Assembly (NCBI GenBank): GCA_913063375.1
Contig: CAJXXR010000001.1
Coordinates: forward strand, 124,001-188,000
Direction of reading: 5' to 3'
DNA: 64,000 nucleotides
Origin: an uncultured Flavobacteriales bacterium
GTDB lineage: Bacteria; Bacteroidota; Bacteroidia; Flavobacteriales; CAJXXR01
The number at the start of each line of letters is the position of its first letter. The stretch's first letter is position 1. Below are positions 36,457 through 44,932 of the stretch, piece by piece. Made by a program: the position numbers and the translations under genes. The notes below the pieces were generated by a model. That model was not told the origin of the DNA, ran no database searches, and saw only the letters and a program-made list of their open reading frames with translations.

Positions 36457-37197
36457 ATGAGACATTTAATAGTAATAATTGGGATTTTAGGATTGAGTGC
36501 TTGCAGTTTTTTTCCTGAAGAAAAAGAAAAACTACGCTTAGAAGGTGATTGGATTTACGTTGAGGATACAACAGGGCTATTTTCACGCTATGATCTAGGA
36601 CTAAGATTTCGCGATAGTACATTGTTAACAATAAAGAAATCTGCACTTCATAATAGAGGTAAATATAGCTTAGATCAAGATAAAATATTAGTTCAGGAGT
36701 TTGGTGGAATTATATCCAGTTACCAAATAATTGAACACTTACCTGATACACTAACGCTGTCTCATAACTCCAAAACGAGAAAACTATATAATAGGAGACT
36801 GGAATTCAATTCTGACTTAAAATTTGAAAAAATTAGTCTAGTGGCCGGATCTTGTTTCGGTTATTGTCCAGAATTTATCTTCACAATTCAAAGTGATGGC
36901 AAGGCAAATTTCAAAGGAATCAATAATGTGAAATTGGTAGGTGATACAGTATTTAGAATTGAAAATCAAACGCTTCAAAATATTGATAGTTTATTTAAGC
37001 GGTCATACATTGATAATTTGGACACAACTGCAAATTATTGGGCTATGGATGACTGGTCTCTGAATATCACATTCCACTACAACGAATCCAAATCAAAAAC
37101 TATTGATGGAACATATATGTTTATGCCTTTTAGATTGAAAGGAATAATTCGCAGAATGCTCACTACACTTGTTAAAGAAGAACTAATAAAAGGCTAA
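36457..37197 (+). CDS. DUF6438-type lipoprotein
   Basis: 246 residues from the ATG at 36457. That start gives a compact lipoprotein signal (MRHLIVIIGILGLSAC, lipobox LSAC); an ATG 45 bp earlier would add 15 residues before it. The segment ISLVAGSCFGYCPEFIFTI (from about residue 125) matches the DUF6438 signature of a Cys-x3-Cys motif before a strand. The N-terminal half has small-lipocalin-like strands. Function unknown; probably exposed at the periplasmic face. Confidence 0.78.
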   Translation: MRHLIVIIGILGLSACSFFPEEKEKLRLEGDWIYVEDTTGLFSRYDLGLRFRDSTLLTIKKSALHNRGKYSLDQDKILVQEFGGIISSYQIIEHLPDTLTLSHNSKTRKLYNRRLEFNSDLKFEKISLVAGSCFGYCPEFIFTIQSDGKANFKGINNVKLVGDTVFRIENQTLQNIDSLFKRSYIDNLDTTANYWAMDDWSLNITFHYNESKSKTIDGTYMFMPFRLKGIIRRMLTTLVKEELIKG

Positions 37198-37265
37198 AGC
37201 TATCACAGTGCTAAAGAAATTCTTTCACCTTCCCACTAGGTGTTTTTTGAAACTGCACCTTATAA

Positions 37266-37292
37266 GGAAAATGAAGTCGAAGAAATTAAATA
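37266..37292 (+). pseudogene. Remnant of a second copy of the 38496-38906 gene
   Basis: 27 bp coding ENEVEEIK and a stop match the last codons of the gene ending at 38906 with one mismatch (GAAGTC for GAAATC). Nothing upstream of it matches. It is the 3' stub of a deleted or replaced homologue. The surrounding 37198-37479 has no other gene. Confidence 0.55.
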
Positions 37293-37319
37293 CCCCTCAG
37301 ATTCATTCAACGAGGATTT

Positions 37320-37410
37320 GCAATCCACTTAACAATATCATGCATTTTTTTTAGTAGGATAACAAATGATATTTTTATAGTTTTATGCTCAAGACACCAC
37401 CAGTTGGAAG
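37320..37410 (+). repeat. REP-like element, truncated
   Basis: TAGTAGGATAACAAATGATA and TTTTTATAGTTTTATG precede CCACCAGTTGG at 37397. These are the same left flank as at 51970 and 40350, with only half of the palindrome left. Confidence 0.6.
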
Positions 37411-37479
37411 CTTGCCATAGCAGAAATGTAACACATTGGATCTATTCGTCCATTACACATAAAAATCAGTACAATTAAT

Positions 37480-38445
37480 ATGAAATACACCTGGAGTTTT
37501 CAAAAGCTAGAATTTTTTACAGACCATGCTGCCGAAATGGGAGGTGTATCATTTGATGATGCAATTAAAGTATTCCAAGAGTTTCCATGGGACGGTCAAT
37601 TGAAAAAGATCGAGGATAGAAGGATGACCTTTACCCTTCCAAATATCAATTTCAAAAATGAATCAGGCACAAGAGAACTTAAAATTTCTAAAATAAATTA
37701 TGAAGAATTTGAAGTATGCTATGTAGAAGGTAGTGCAGAGGCTACTTTATTAATTACTAATAATTATAATTTGAACCCTCAAGGATACATTGTTGAGGAA
37801 ATAATAGAACGATTTTTTCAAAACAACCTTAATGAGATCGTTAACCTAAAATCAACTATTGATCTAGATCAGGAAGAAGAAATAAATTCTTTAGAATTTG
37901 ATACCATTATTAGCACTGTTGAACAAGAAATAAAAACTTTAGAATTTGACATTGCCAATAGCAAAAAATTAACCTTTACCCTTGGAACCTTAATCGGATT
38001 TGCTGTTCATTTTATTTACATATTACGAATGGGATACGGTGCATTAGGTGACAGCTCCCTAGTAACAATTATCCTTTTTAATTTACTCTTTTTGCTGTTA
38101 TGGCTTCCTGGCACGATACTTTCCCTTAGCTATAAGTTGGAGAATGCTAAGGCTAGATTAACTATTGATGTCATTTCAAAAAAGGCTTCTTATATCGATA
38201 AATCAAAAAAAATAGACTTTTCAAGAGATGATATTGAATTTTGCCAATTCAATTACACCAAAAATAGTTTTTCCCATTATACCCATTTAGACAATTTCAA
38301 TTTTTTGCGCATAGATCTTAAAAATGGAGAATCATTAATTATCACTTCTCTATTAGCCGATGCACAAACCATAATTAATGCATTAAAATTGCACGTATAC
38401 TATAAGGAATGTTCAGTAGCCTATTTGGAAAAGAGAAGTAGATAA
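37480..38445 (+). CDS. Hypothetical membrane protein
   Basis: 321 residues. About 1-150 is soluble (WSFQKLEFFTDHAAEMGGVS … DAIKVFQEFPWDG). Two transmembrane helices lie at about 168-190 and 198-222. The last 100 residues are soluble and beta-rich, PH-like in look (ARLTIDVISKKASYIDKSKK … LRIDLKNGESLIITSLLADA). No family recognised. It sits in the island of single genes. Confidence 0.7.
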   Translation: MKYTWSFQKLEFFTDHAAEMGGVSFDDAIKVFQEFPWDGQLKKIEDRRMTFTLPNINFKNESGTRELKISKINYEEFEVCYVEGSAEATLLITNNYNLNPQGYIVEEIIERFFQNNLNEIVNLKSTIDLDQEEEINSLEFDTIISTVEQEIKTLEFDIANSKKLTFTLGTLIGFAVHFIYILRMGYGALGDSSLVTIILFNLLFLLLWLPGTILSLSYKLENAKARLTIDVISKKASYIDKSKKIDFSRDDIEFCQFNYTKNSFSHYTHLDNFNFLRIDLKNGESLIITSLLADAQTIINALKLHVYYKECSVAYLEKRSR

Positions 38446-38495
38446 TAGAAATATATTAACTATTCAGATATAATTAATTCAGAATACATTAAAAA

Positions 38496-38906
38496 GTGGA
38501 CAAAGAGTTACTCATAAAATCAATACTTGAATACCGAGAAATAGGTAAGGAACTAATGTTCCGATTGGCGAATAAACATGGATTGGATATCTCTAAGCAA
38601 GAGGATTATTTAAAATTGGTATCTAAACCTCATGACGATATTCCAAATGGTGGTGAATTATCAAATAAATGGAATTATTATTTCCATGGCCTTCAATGTG
38701 GATTCCATAATCGTAAAACTCAACAAAGAGTCGAAGTAGAATTAATTAACCCACCCAATTTTGGTGTTGTTGAAGCTTGGTTTTTACTATCGTTTTTGAA
38801 ATCTACAGAGGGCTATAAACACCTTGCAGAGAACTTAGATTGGCAACAATTGGAAAATATTTTGGAAAAAATGTATTGGGAAAATGAAATCGAAGAAATT
38901 AAATAA
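38496..38906 (+). CDS. Small immunity-like protein (DUF6896-like)
   Basis: 136 residues from a GTG start (no nearer ATG keeps the conserved N-terminal helix). Features: SILEYREIGKELMFRLANKH, then WNYYFHGLQCGFHNRKTQQ, and VEAWFLLSFLKST. The FHGLQCGF centre resembles DUF6896 proteins, which are small soluble proteins often found among toxin-immunity genes. The assignment is by eye. A 3' stub of a sister copy lies at 37266. Confidence 0.65.
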   Translation: MDKELLIKSILEYREIGKELMFRLANKHGLDISKQEDYLKLVSKPHDDIPNGGELSNKWNYYFHGLQCGFHNRKTQQRVEVELINPPNFGVVEAWFLLSFLKSTEGYKHLAENLDWQQLENILEKMYWENEIEEIK

Positions 38907-39025
38907 GGAAGATCACTATTAAGCATACATGAAAGAACAATTGAAACTAGCGAAAATGAAAGAAATTCATTTAGAGTTAAAATGAAATTATTCAGGTATA
39001 TTATATTTAAAAGGCATTCGACATA

Positions 39026-39649
39026 ATGAAAAGAAAGCAAGCAATTGAAAAACTAGCATCCATAAAACTTCTAGAACTTTCCGAGGAGGAAAGGGCTGAA
39101 CAACTTGACATAATGACCTTTGAGAATTGGGAAGAAAGTAAAGATTGGAATTTATTACCAAAGGAAATCCAAAATGAATTTGTTGAGGAAAAACTGTATG
39201 AAAATCCAAATAGTAAAAAGTATGACCAAGTTTTAATGGTCTGGTTGAAGGATAGCATGCGGGCCATATCGAATCATTATTTATGCGAAAATTTAGGAAT
39301 AGATTCAATTGAAGGATCTCCCATAAAATTATACGCATGCCCTTGTTGTGGAAGTAGAACAATTGACGAAAGAGCAGAATATGACATTTGTAAAGTTTGT
39401 TGGTGGGAGGATAATGGTCAAGATAACGAACATTCAGAAAAAACATACGGAGTAAACTATGGGATTAGTTTAACAAAAGGAAGGTCTAACTTTTTGAAAT
39501 ATGGTATTTACGATCCTACTAGAGAAGATCTAATAAAAATTAAAGAACCTATCTCAAAATATGATAGGGGTAGGGAGTTTGAAATAATTGGAGAATATAT
39601 AATTGAAAAAGGAAGTGATTGGAAAAGAACACTATCCGATAAGTTTTAA
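39026..39649 (+). CDS. CPCC-family cysteine-rich zinc protein
   Basis: 207 residues, soluble. The zinc motif CPCCGSRTIDERAEYDIC (about residues 111-128) is followed by KVCWWEDNGQD, exactly the CPCC family core. The N-terminal 95 residues are helical and charged. The CPCC domain is found as an immunity or accessory domain in polymorphic-toxin loci, so a protective role is plausible, but no toxin gene was seen next to it. Confidence 0.82.
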   Translation: MKRKQAIEKLASIKLLELSEEERAEQLDIMTFENWEESKDWNLLPKEIQNEFVEEKLYENPNSKKYDQVLMVWLKDSMRAISNHYLCENLGIDSIEGSPIKLYACPCCGSRTIDERAEYDICKVCWWEDNGQDNEHSEKTYGVNYGISLTKGRSNFLKYGIYDPTREDLIKIKEPISKYDRGREFEIIGEYIIEKGSDWKRTLSDKF

Positions 39650-39696
39650 ATATGTCTACTCGCACCCATTAATTTAGATACTCATCCTAATGACCT

Positions 39697-40119
39697 ATGC
39701 TTCAAAGGGTAAAACATCATATCCTATATTTCATTCTTACTATTGTTTTAGTTTGGATATTTGTAAATAAAGTGTTTACTGGATTACATGACCATGGACA
39801 ATTCGGTATGATTGTGGGTTTGGTAATTGCCCAAATCTTCCTTCCTATATTTCTGTATAAAACCAAATGGTGGAATAAAATAATTATAACAATTGTACTT
39901 CTCCTTATACCAATACCTTTAGCAAAGTGGATAGCAACAATACTTTATTCCTTTGAACCAAAAGATATATACCTATCTGGAAGGATAGATTCAATTTCAT
40001 ATATCGTTTTCTTTTCCTCATCTATTCTTTTAATAGAATTGGTTTTGAGAATACCTAATATTCTATTAGGTGCTAAATCAAAAATTAAGGAAGCCTACAA
40101 AAGCCACGACCAGGTGTAG
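39697..40119 (+). CDS. Hypothetical membrane protein, 140 aa
   Basis: Four hydrophobic helices (about 8-26, 33-50, 57-80, 98-118) with charged ends. The first ATG follows the previous gene by 47 bp. No family recognised; membrane-type immunity proteins have this shape, which is only a context guess. Confidence 0.65.
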   Translation: MLQRVKHHILYFILTIVLVWIFVNKVFTGLHDHGQFGMIVGLVIAQIFLPIFLYKTKWWNKIIITIVLLLIPIPLAKWIATILYSFEPKDIYLSGRIDSISYIVFFSSSILLIELVLRIPNILLGAKSKIKEAYKSHDQV

Positions 40120-40489
40120 TTTACAACTACATCATAATCTTATACATGATTTGCAATCCCTCGCTGCCGCTAGTTTGTATCTGTTGGTTAACGACATTAT
40201 AATACCAGTAAAAAAATAAAATCCATATACTATCCTTTACTACTCATTTTAACGAAAGAAGTAGGAATTAGGCCTTCAGAGTCCTCTTCGAGTGACTCTA
40301 AGGGGAACTAATTGGAATATTTGCAGGTTATGATTCTGAATTGAATTTGGCAATTTTGTAGGATGGTTAATCACCTTTTTATAGATTTATAAATCTGAAC
40401 CGCCAGTTGCAAACTGGAGGTAGAGAATGGTAGCGGAGAAATTTGATATTTGAACAGTATGAAACATAAATAGGTAAATTTAAGACAAT
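40120..40489 (+). repeat. Two REP-like elements in opposite orientation
   Basis: A decayed palindrome at 40167-40187 (CCGCTAGTTTG…CTGTTGG) is followed by TTAACGACATTATAATACCA. A well kept one in reverse orientation lies at 40400-40420 (CCGCCAGTTGC…AACTGGAGG), preceded by TTTTGTAGGATGGTTAATCA. Between them is GAGTCCTCTTCGAGTGACTC, a hairpin string also seen at 22389. No gene in this gap. Confidence 0.78.
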
Positions 40490-41473
40490 ATGATGATACG
40501 AATTAATTTTAGTGTATTATACATTATACTCCTTCTCCACACATTTAATGTTAACGCACAGGAAAATAAGGAAGACTTTACGCTATTCGATAAAGGAAAC
40601 GCGCTTTATTCTCTTGTTTATCATGATATAAATTTTGATAATGCAATTGATATGTTGGACTCTACCAACTATGAAAATCAAATCGAGATAAAGCTACTTA
40701 AAAAACAGAAAGAAGAAATTTTGGAAATAGCATTAGAATATTTTGAAAATTTAATACATGAATATCCAGAATCTGATTTGATTTATAGAGCACAAAATAA
40801 CGCTGCAATAATTTTACATCAACTTGATTATATAGACCTAGCAATTGAATACTACCTAAATATTATTAATGGAAATGCTAACGATCAGGAACCTAATGGT
40901 GGTGAAGGAATGATGGCAGAACCATATGCACTCTATAAAAATAGAGCTTGTAAAAGCCTAGCTGAAATTTATTTAAATCGAAAAAATTACAAGGAGGCTT
41001 TAAAATATATAAACCTGACGAAAAAGTATCCATACCAGCATTTCTGCGGTAATGAACATGTTGCAAATAGTATTTATATCGCTACGCTATATACAAAAAG
41101 TCATTATGGTCTTAATGACATTGAAAAAGCGCTGTCATTTGCATTACCCAATGTTTTAAACTATCCAATTACAAGTAATACTTATTTATTGAATTACGCC
41201 TTAACCATTTTAAAATCTAACTATTCAAAAGAACAATTAAGTTTAGAATTAAAGAAGTCTTTGAAGAATATAAAATTAAAAAAGGAAAAGAGTAACGAAA
41301 TAACTTTCACAACCTTCTTAGGGATAGAATTAGAAATATCATATTTTAGTTTTGACTCAAATTTCTCAGATAACTTAGAAAAGTATTTTGAATTATCTGA
41401 AATTGAAAAAGGTACCTATCATTATAAAAATTCAGAATTCTATATAGAGCTATTCAAATATTGTTCGAATTGA
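40490..41473 (+). CDS. Secreted TPR-like protein
   Basis: 327 residues with a signal peptide (about 1-22, FNVNAQ). Helical repeats follow: YFENLIHEYPESDLIYRAQN, then IILHQLDYIDLAIEYYLNII and EIYLNRKNYKEALKYINLTK. These are TPR/YfiO-like units. The C-terminal 90 residues are Lys/Glu-rich. No enzyme motif. Periplasmic scaffold of unknown partner. Confidence 0.75.
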   Translation: MMIRINFSVLYIILLLHTFNVNAQENKEDFTLFDKGNALYSLVYHDINFDNAIDMLDSTNYENQIEIKLLKKQKEEILEIALEYFENLIHEYPESDLIYRAQNNAAIILHQLDYIDLAIEYYLNIINGNANDQEPNGGEGMMAEPYALYKNRACKSLAEIYLNRKNYKEALKYINLTKKYPYQHFCGNEHVANSIYIATLYTKSHYGLNDIEKALSFALPNVLNYPITSNTYLLNYALTILKSNYSKEQLSLELKKSLKNIKLKKEKSNEITFTTFLGIELEISYFSFDSNFSDNLEKYFELSEIEKGTYHYKNSEFYIELFKYCSN

Positions 41474-41483
41474 GACATATTGC

Positions 41484-41570
41484 ACCCTCGCTGCCGCCAG
41501 TTTGCAACTGGTGGTTAACTTCATTATAATACCAGTAAAATAATAAAATCCATATCCCACCTTTTACAAC
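41484..41570 (+). repeat. REP-like palindromic element
   Basis: CCGCCAGTTTG and CAACTGGTGG at 41494-41514, preceded by ACCCTCGCTG and followed by TTAACTTCATTATAATACCA and AAATAATAAAATCCATA. The downstream 60 bp nearly repeats that after the 40167 element. Confidence 0.82.
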
Positions 41571-41749
41571 TTAAATGGCTTCCTTTAATCCATACAATAA
41601 TTGAAAAACACTTGATACAGTTATTGCCTTGTACTTTAGTTTGAACTATATTTAACATCTGAGGATGGCTGATATAGTTGATATCCCTAGACTACAAGTT
41701 GACACCATGTATAACATTGTCAGTAATACAATTAAACTAAAAAAATAGA

Positions 41750-42316
41750 ATGATCGAGAAATTTTTAAAAGCTAAAAACTGGCAACTATTCCTTCTTCAA
41801 TTTGGAATACCAATGCTTCTTCAATTTGTAGTAATGGGAACAATGTTTTCAAATTTAAATGGTGGATCTGGCCCAAACCTCCCATCATTCAACTTTATGA
41901 CATTATTTTCTGTTATGATGATCTTTTTCACAGGAACTTTATTCGGTTGGTTTTGGTCTGTAGCAGTTGGGCTTCAGTCAAAAGTACCAGATGGAGTAAA
42001 AATGAAATTAAAAAAATTCAAGATTTTCTTCTTTATACCTTTAATCTATATCCTTTTAATTCAAGGACTTATGCAGATTACAATAAAAGAATTAAATTTC
42101 AATCCTTGGATTTTTGCTTTTATAGTCCCGCTTCATTTAATCTCAATGTTTTGCATTTTTTACAACCTTTATTTTGTCGCAAAGACTATTAAAACAGTAG
42201 AACTTCAAAGGGAAGTGAGTTTTTCAGATTTTGCAGGAGACTTTTTTTTAATTTGGTTTTATCCAATTGGAATATGGATCATTCAACCAAGGATTAACAG
42301 AATTATTAAAGGGTAA
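41750..42316 (+). CDS. Hypothetical membrane protein, 188 aa
   Basis: Four to five hydrophobic segments (about 12-30, 45-68, 87-106, 117-138, 155-180). Loops are short and basic. I do not recognise it. It ends just before a partial REP element and 48 bp from the next gene. Confidence 0.68.
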   Translation: MIEKFLKAKNWQLFLLQFGIPMLLQFVVMGTMFSNLNGGSGPNLPSFNFMTLFSVMMIFFTGTLFGWFWSVAVGLQSKVPDGVKMKLKKFKIFFFIPLIYILLIQGLMQITIKELNFNPWIFAFIVPLHLISMFCIFYNLYFVAKTIKTVELQREVSFSDFAGDFFLIWFYPIGIWIIQPRINRIIKG

Positions 42317-42332
42317 ATTACCCACAATACAC

Positions 42333-42349
42333 TTGTTTGCAACTGGTGG
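42333..42349 (+). repeat. Partial REP-like element
   Basis: TTGTTTGCAACTGGTGG is the right arm of the REP palindrome, with the left arm lost. Confidence 0.6.
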
Positions 42350-42364
42350 TTTAGCCATTAAAAA

Positions 42365-42757
42365 ATGGAAATAAAAGAACCTAAATTCAGATGTGGTGGG
42401 AACTGGCAAGAACTTGCTGATTTGTTCGATTACAAGATTGGAAAGCACGACCAAGATTGGACTTATACAATTGTAGAATCTAAAAGAATAGACGACTACA
42501 TTCAGGCTTATGACACAACTATCACCAATGATAATACAAAATTTTCTTTGATGGAGATGATAATTCAATCATTAACAGAACAGAAGAATGAAGAATTAAT
42601 GCATCAGAAATGGGGAAAAGTCAAAGCACTGTTGAATAAAGACTTTGACTTACACGAATACACAATATACTATTGGTGTTGTTGGGATACTGAGGATATA
42701 AAAGATTGTTGGTCTGTCACACCACTAATGAGATCATATTGGGAAAGTAAAAATTAA
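42365..42757 (+). CDS. Small hypothetical, immunity-like protein
   Basis: 130 residues, soluble and acidic, rich in Trp and Cys (EYTIYYWCCWDTEDIKDCW). No signal or membrane helix. The size, acidity and single-gene setting among REP elements resemble orphan immunity proteins. No family recognised. Confidence 0.6.
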   Translation: MEIKEPKFRCGGNWQELADLFDYKIGKHDQDWTYTIVESKRIDDYIQAYDTTITNDNTKFSLMEMIIQSLTEQKNEELMHQKWGKVKALLNKDFDLHEYTIYYWCCWDTEDIKDCWSVTPLMRSYWESKN

Positions 42758-42881
42758 AATGTGCTACAAGAATGGCTAAAATGCATGTATAGCAAGCTAA
42801 CAGTTTAACAACAATATAGCCAAAGCGTTATTGGCCATAAGAATAGCCTTTAAGAACATATAATTAAAACAAGAATATTTT

Positions 42882-44759
42882 ATGAAATTCAAAACAAATA
42901 CCTACCAAAACAAGGGTAGCAATTCTACCATTGAAAACTCAGACAAGCACAAAAAAAATATTGGACTATGCTTTTCAGGTGGTGGGTCTAGAGCATTAAC
43001 CTGTGCCTGGGGGCAAATGCTTGGATTACATACATTAAACCTTATGGATAGTGCACGTTATCTCTCATCTGTTTCAGGAGGTACCTGGGCTACATCCATT
43101 TATTCTTATTTACCGGAAGGTATTTTGGATACAGACCTTTTGGGTACCTATTCTCCACCAGGCAAACTATCACTTAAAAATGGTGGGGATCATTTCAATG
43201 TTAATAATCTTGGTGATTACAGTCTTGGTAATGCCCCGGCGGGAATGCATCTTGAAAAATTAGCTATTCTGGCAGGCTTATTTTTAGCCACCCATAAAGC
43301 TTCCAATCATAAATGGTTTTGGGCCTATTTGGTGGGTCATTTGGTTTTAGAACCTTATCATCTAAGAGCAAAAGGAAATTACGAATGGAATTCTACAAAA
43401 TACTTTTCCCTTTCTAAGGACTACGCAGAAAAAAACTTCCCTGCAGATTCTCCTTCAAAAGATGATTTCCACTATGTGCGTTCAGGTCGTCCATTTCATA
43501 TTATGAATAATAATATCATGATAGAAGTAGACAATCCTAATCGCATTAAATCCAACATCATACAACTTCCTAACCAAGTAACCCCAGTTGCAGGTGGAGC
43601 ACGTGGAAAAAGCCCCTATGGAAACATAAATGGTGGTGGATTGGTTGAATCGTATGGCGTATGTTCCACACTAAATCAACAATCAGCCACTGCACCAACG
43701 GTGGATATTAAGATAACACAACCTTATTCGCTTATTGATATAGTGAGTACTTCAAGTGCTTTCTTTGCTGAAACAATCGCCAGTTATGTAAAAGTACAAG
43801 TGAGTGACCCTGAAAAATTGAAGGGTTTCATCAGTCAGATAGAGACCCATTTATCAACAAAGCACCATAAATCATTACTTACAGAAATTAAGGATGATAT
43901 TAAAGATATCGCTGGTGTTATAGAGAAGCGTTTGGAAAAAGCGGTGCTAAATGACGTCACACGTTTTGGTACCATCGTTCCAAGTTATAACTATTGGCCC
44001 ATTGAGAAAGTTAGTACAAACAGAGAAATGGAATATACTGATGGCGGTACTTTAGATAATACTGGAGTAATTGGTATGCTTGCACAAACGGAGATGGGAG
44101 AGGGCAGTAATGAAACCATCAGTCTAGTTGTTTTTGACAATACAGATACTCCTTTGGAAAAGAAAAATGGGCGAATTATAGCCGCTGATCAGATCGCGGC
44201 ATTATTTGGCATCGATTTCAATGCAGACACTGGTAAATATCAAGCCTTTACCGAAGATCAAAAAGATCCTGAGAATACTAATTTTTCGGCTCAAAGTCTG
44301 ATCTCTGTTTTTGAGAATAATGGGACCGATGGAAGCAAACCATTTGATACGCTAGTTAATGGGTTATATGCCGCTAGTTGTGGAGCTACAGCGGGTAACA
44401 GTCCAGATGATGCTATGGTATGTAGTGAACCTGCATTTTATCAAATGGAGTTAACTACCGTTCAAAATGATCTGGTAGGTATTACGAGCAAGCGAACCGT
44501 CAAGCTACTTTATATTCAAAATGCCAAAATATTGAATTGGCAAAATAATATTGGGGACGCAACACTAAAAGCTGAGATTGAGAAAGGACAAAATGGAGGG
44601 GGCAATGGGATTGCCTTTAAGAGTTTTCCCTATTACAATACATTTTTTAAGATCGGTCTGGAAGCAAAAGAATCAAATACACTTTCACAAATGTGGGCAT
44701 GGGCTATCTCTGATGACAGCAGCCCGCTAAAAAAGAAATTACAGGAATTCATGAAGTAA
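42882..44759 (+). CDS. Patatin/cPLA2-like phospholipase
   Basis: 625 residues, no signal peptide. Oxyanion loop CFSGGGSRA (Gly33-35), nucleophile Ser65 in SVSGGTW, and catalytic Asp387 in YTDGGTLDN. The SGGTW after Ser and the long insert between Ser and Asp (over 300 residues) resemble cytosolic PLA2 rather than short patatins. Known members cleave acyl chains from phospholipids or lysophospholipids. It stands alone in the island, with no receiver domain and no obvious partner. It is unrelated in architecture to the patatin at 34742. Confidence 0.85.
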   Translation: MKFKTNTYQNKGSNSTIENSDKHKKNIGLCFSGGGSRALTCAWGQMLGLHTLNLMDSARYLSSVSGGTWATSIYSYLPEGILDTDLLGTYSPPGKLSLKNGGDHFNVNNLGDYSLGNAPAGMHLEKLAILAGLFLATHKASNHKWFWAYLVGHLVLEPYHLRAKGNYEWNSTKYFSLSKDYAEKNFPADSPSKDDFHYVRSGRPFHIMNNNIMIEVDNPNRIKSNIIQLPNQVTPVAGGARGKSPYGNINGGGLVESYGVCSTLNQQSATAPTVDIKITQPYSLIDIVSTSSAFFAETIASYVKVQVSDPEKLKGFISQIETHLSTKHHKSLLTEIKDDIKDIAGVIEKRLEKAVLNDVTRFGTIVPSYNYWPIEKVSTNREMEYTDGGTLDNTGVIGMLAQTEMGEGSNETISLVVFDNTDTPLEKKNGRIIAADQIAALFGIDFNADTGKYQAFTEDQKDPENTNFSAQSLISVFENNGTDGSKPFDTLVNGLYAASCGATAGNSPDDAMVCSEPAFYQMELTTVQNDLVGITSKRTVKLLYIQNAKILNWQNNIGDATLKAEIEKGQNGGGNGIAFKSFPYYNTFFKIGLEAKESNTLSQMWAWAISDDSSPLKKKLQEFMK

Positions 44760-44763
44760 TGAG

Positions 44764-44824
44764 CTACTACCGGTTTCGACTTATGGAAAGGTTGAGGCCG
44801 GTAGTATTGTAAAATTATTTTTTA
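44764..44824 (+). terminator. Probable terminator
   Basis: TACTACCGG at 44765 pairs with CCGGTAGTA at 44798-44806, followed 10 bp later by a run of T. It lies 6 bp after the patatin stop. Confidence 0.6.
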
Positions 44825-44932
44825 TTAGATTTATTCTTATCCCATAACATAACCCTCTAGGTATATTTTGCAAAACACTTTCCTATCTACCAGGATTTGT
44901 TATCCGTTTATTAGTTAATCTAACACAAGCAA

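Noticed and set aside
38927..38983. Tiny 18-codon open frame between the 38496 and 39026 genes
   Set aside because: Lys/Glu-rich, too short to judge and without a clear ribosome binding site; possibly another gene remnant.
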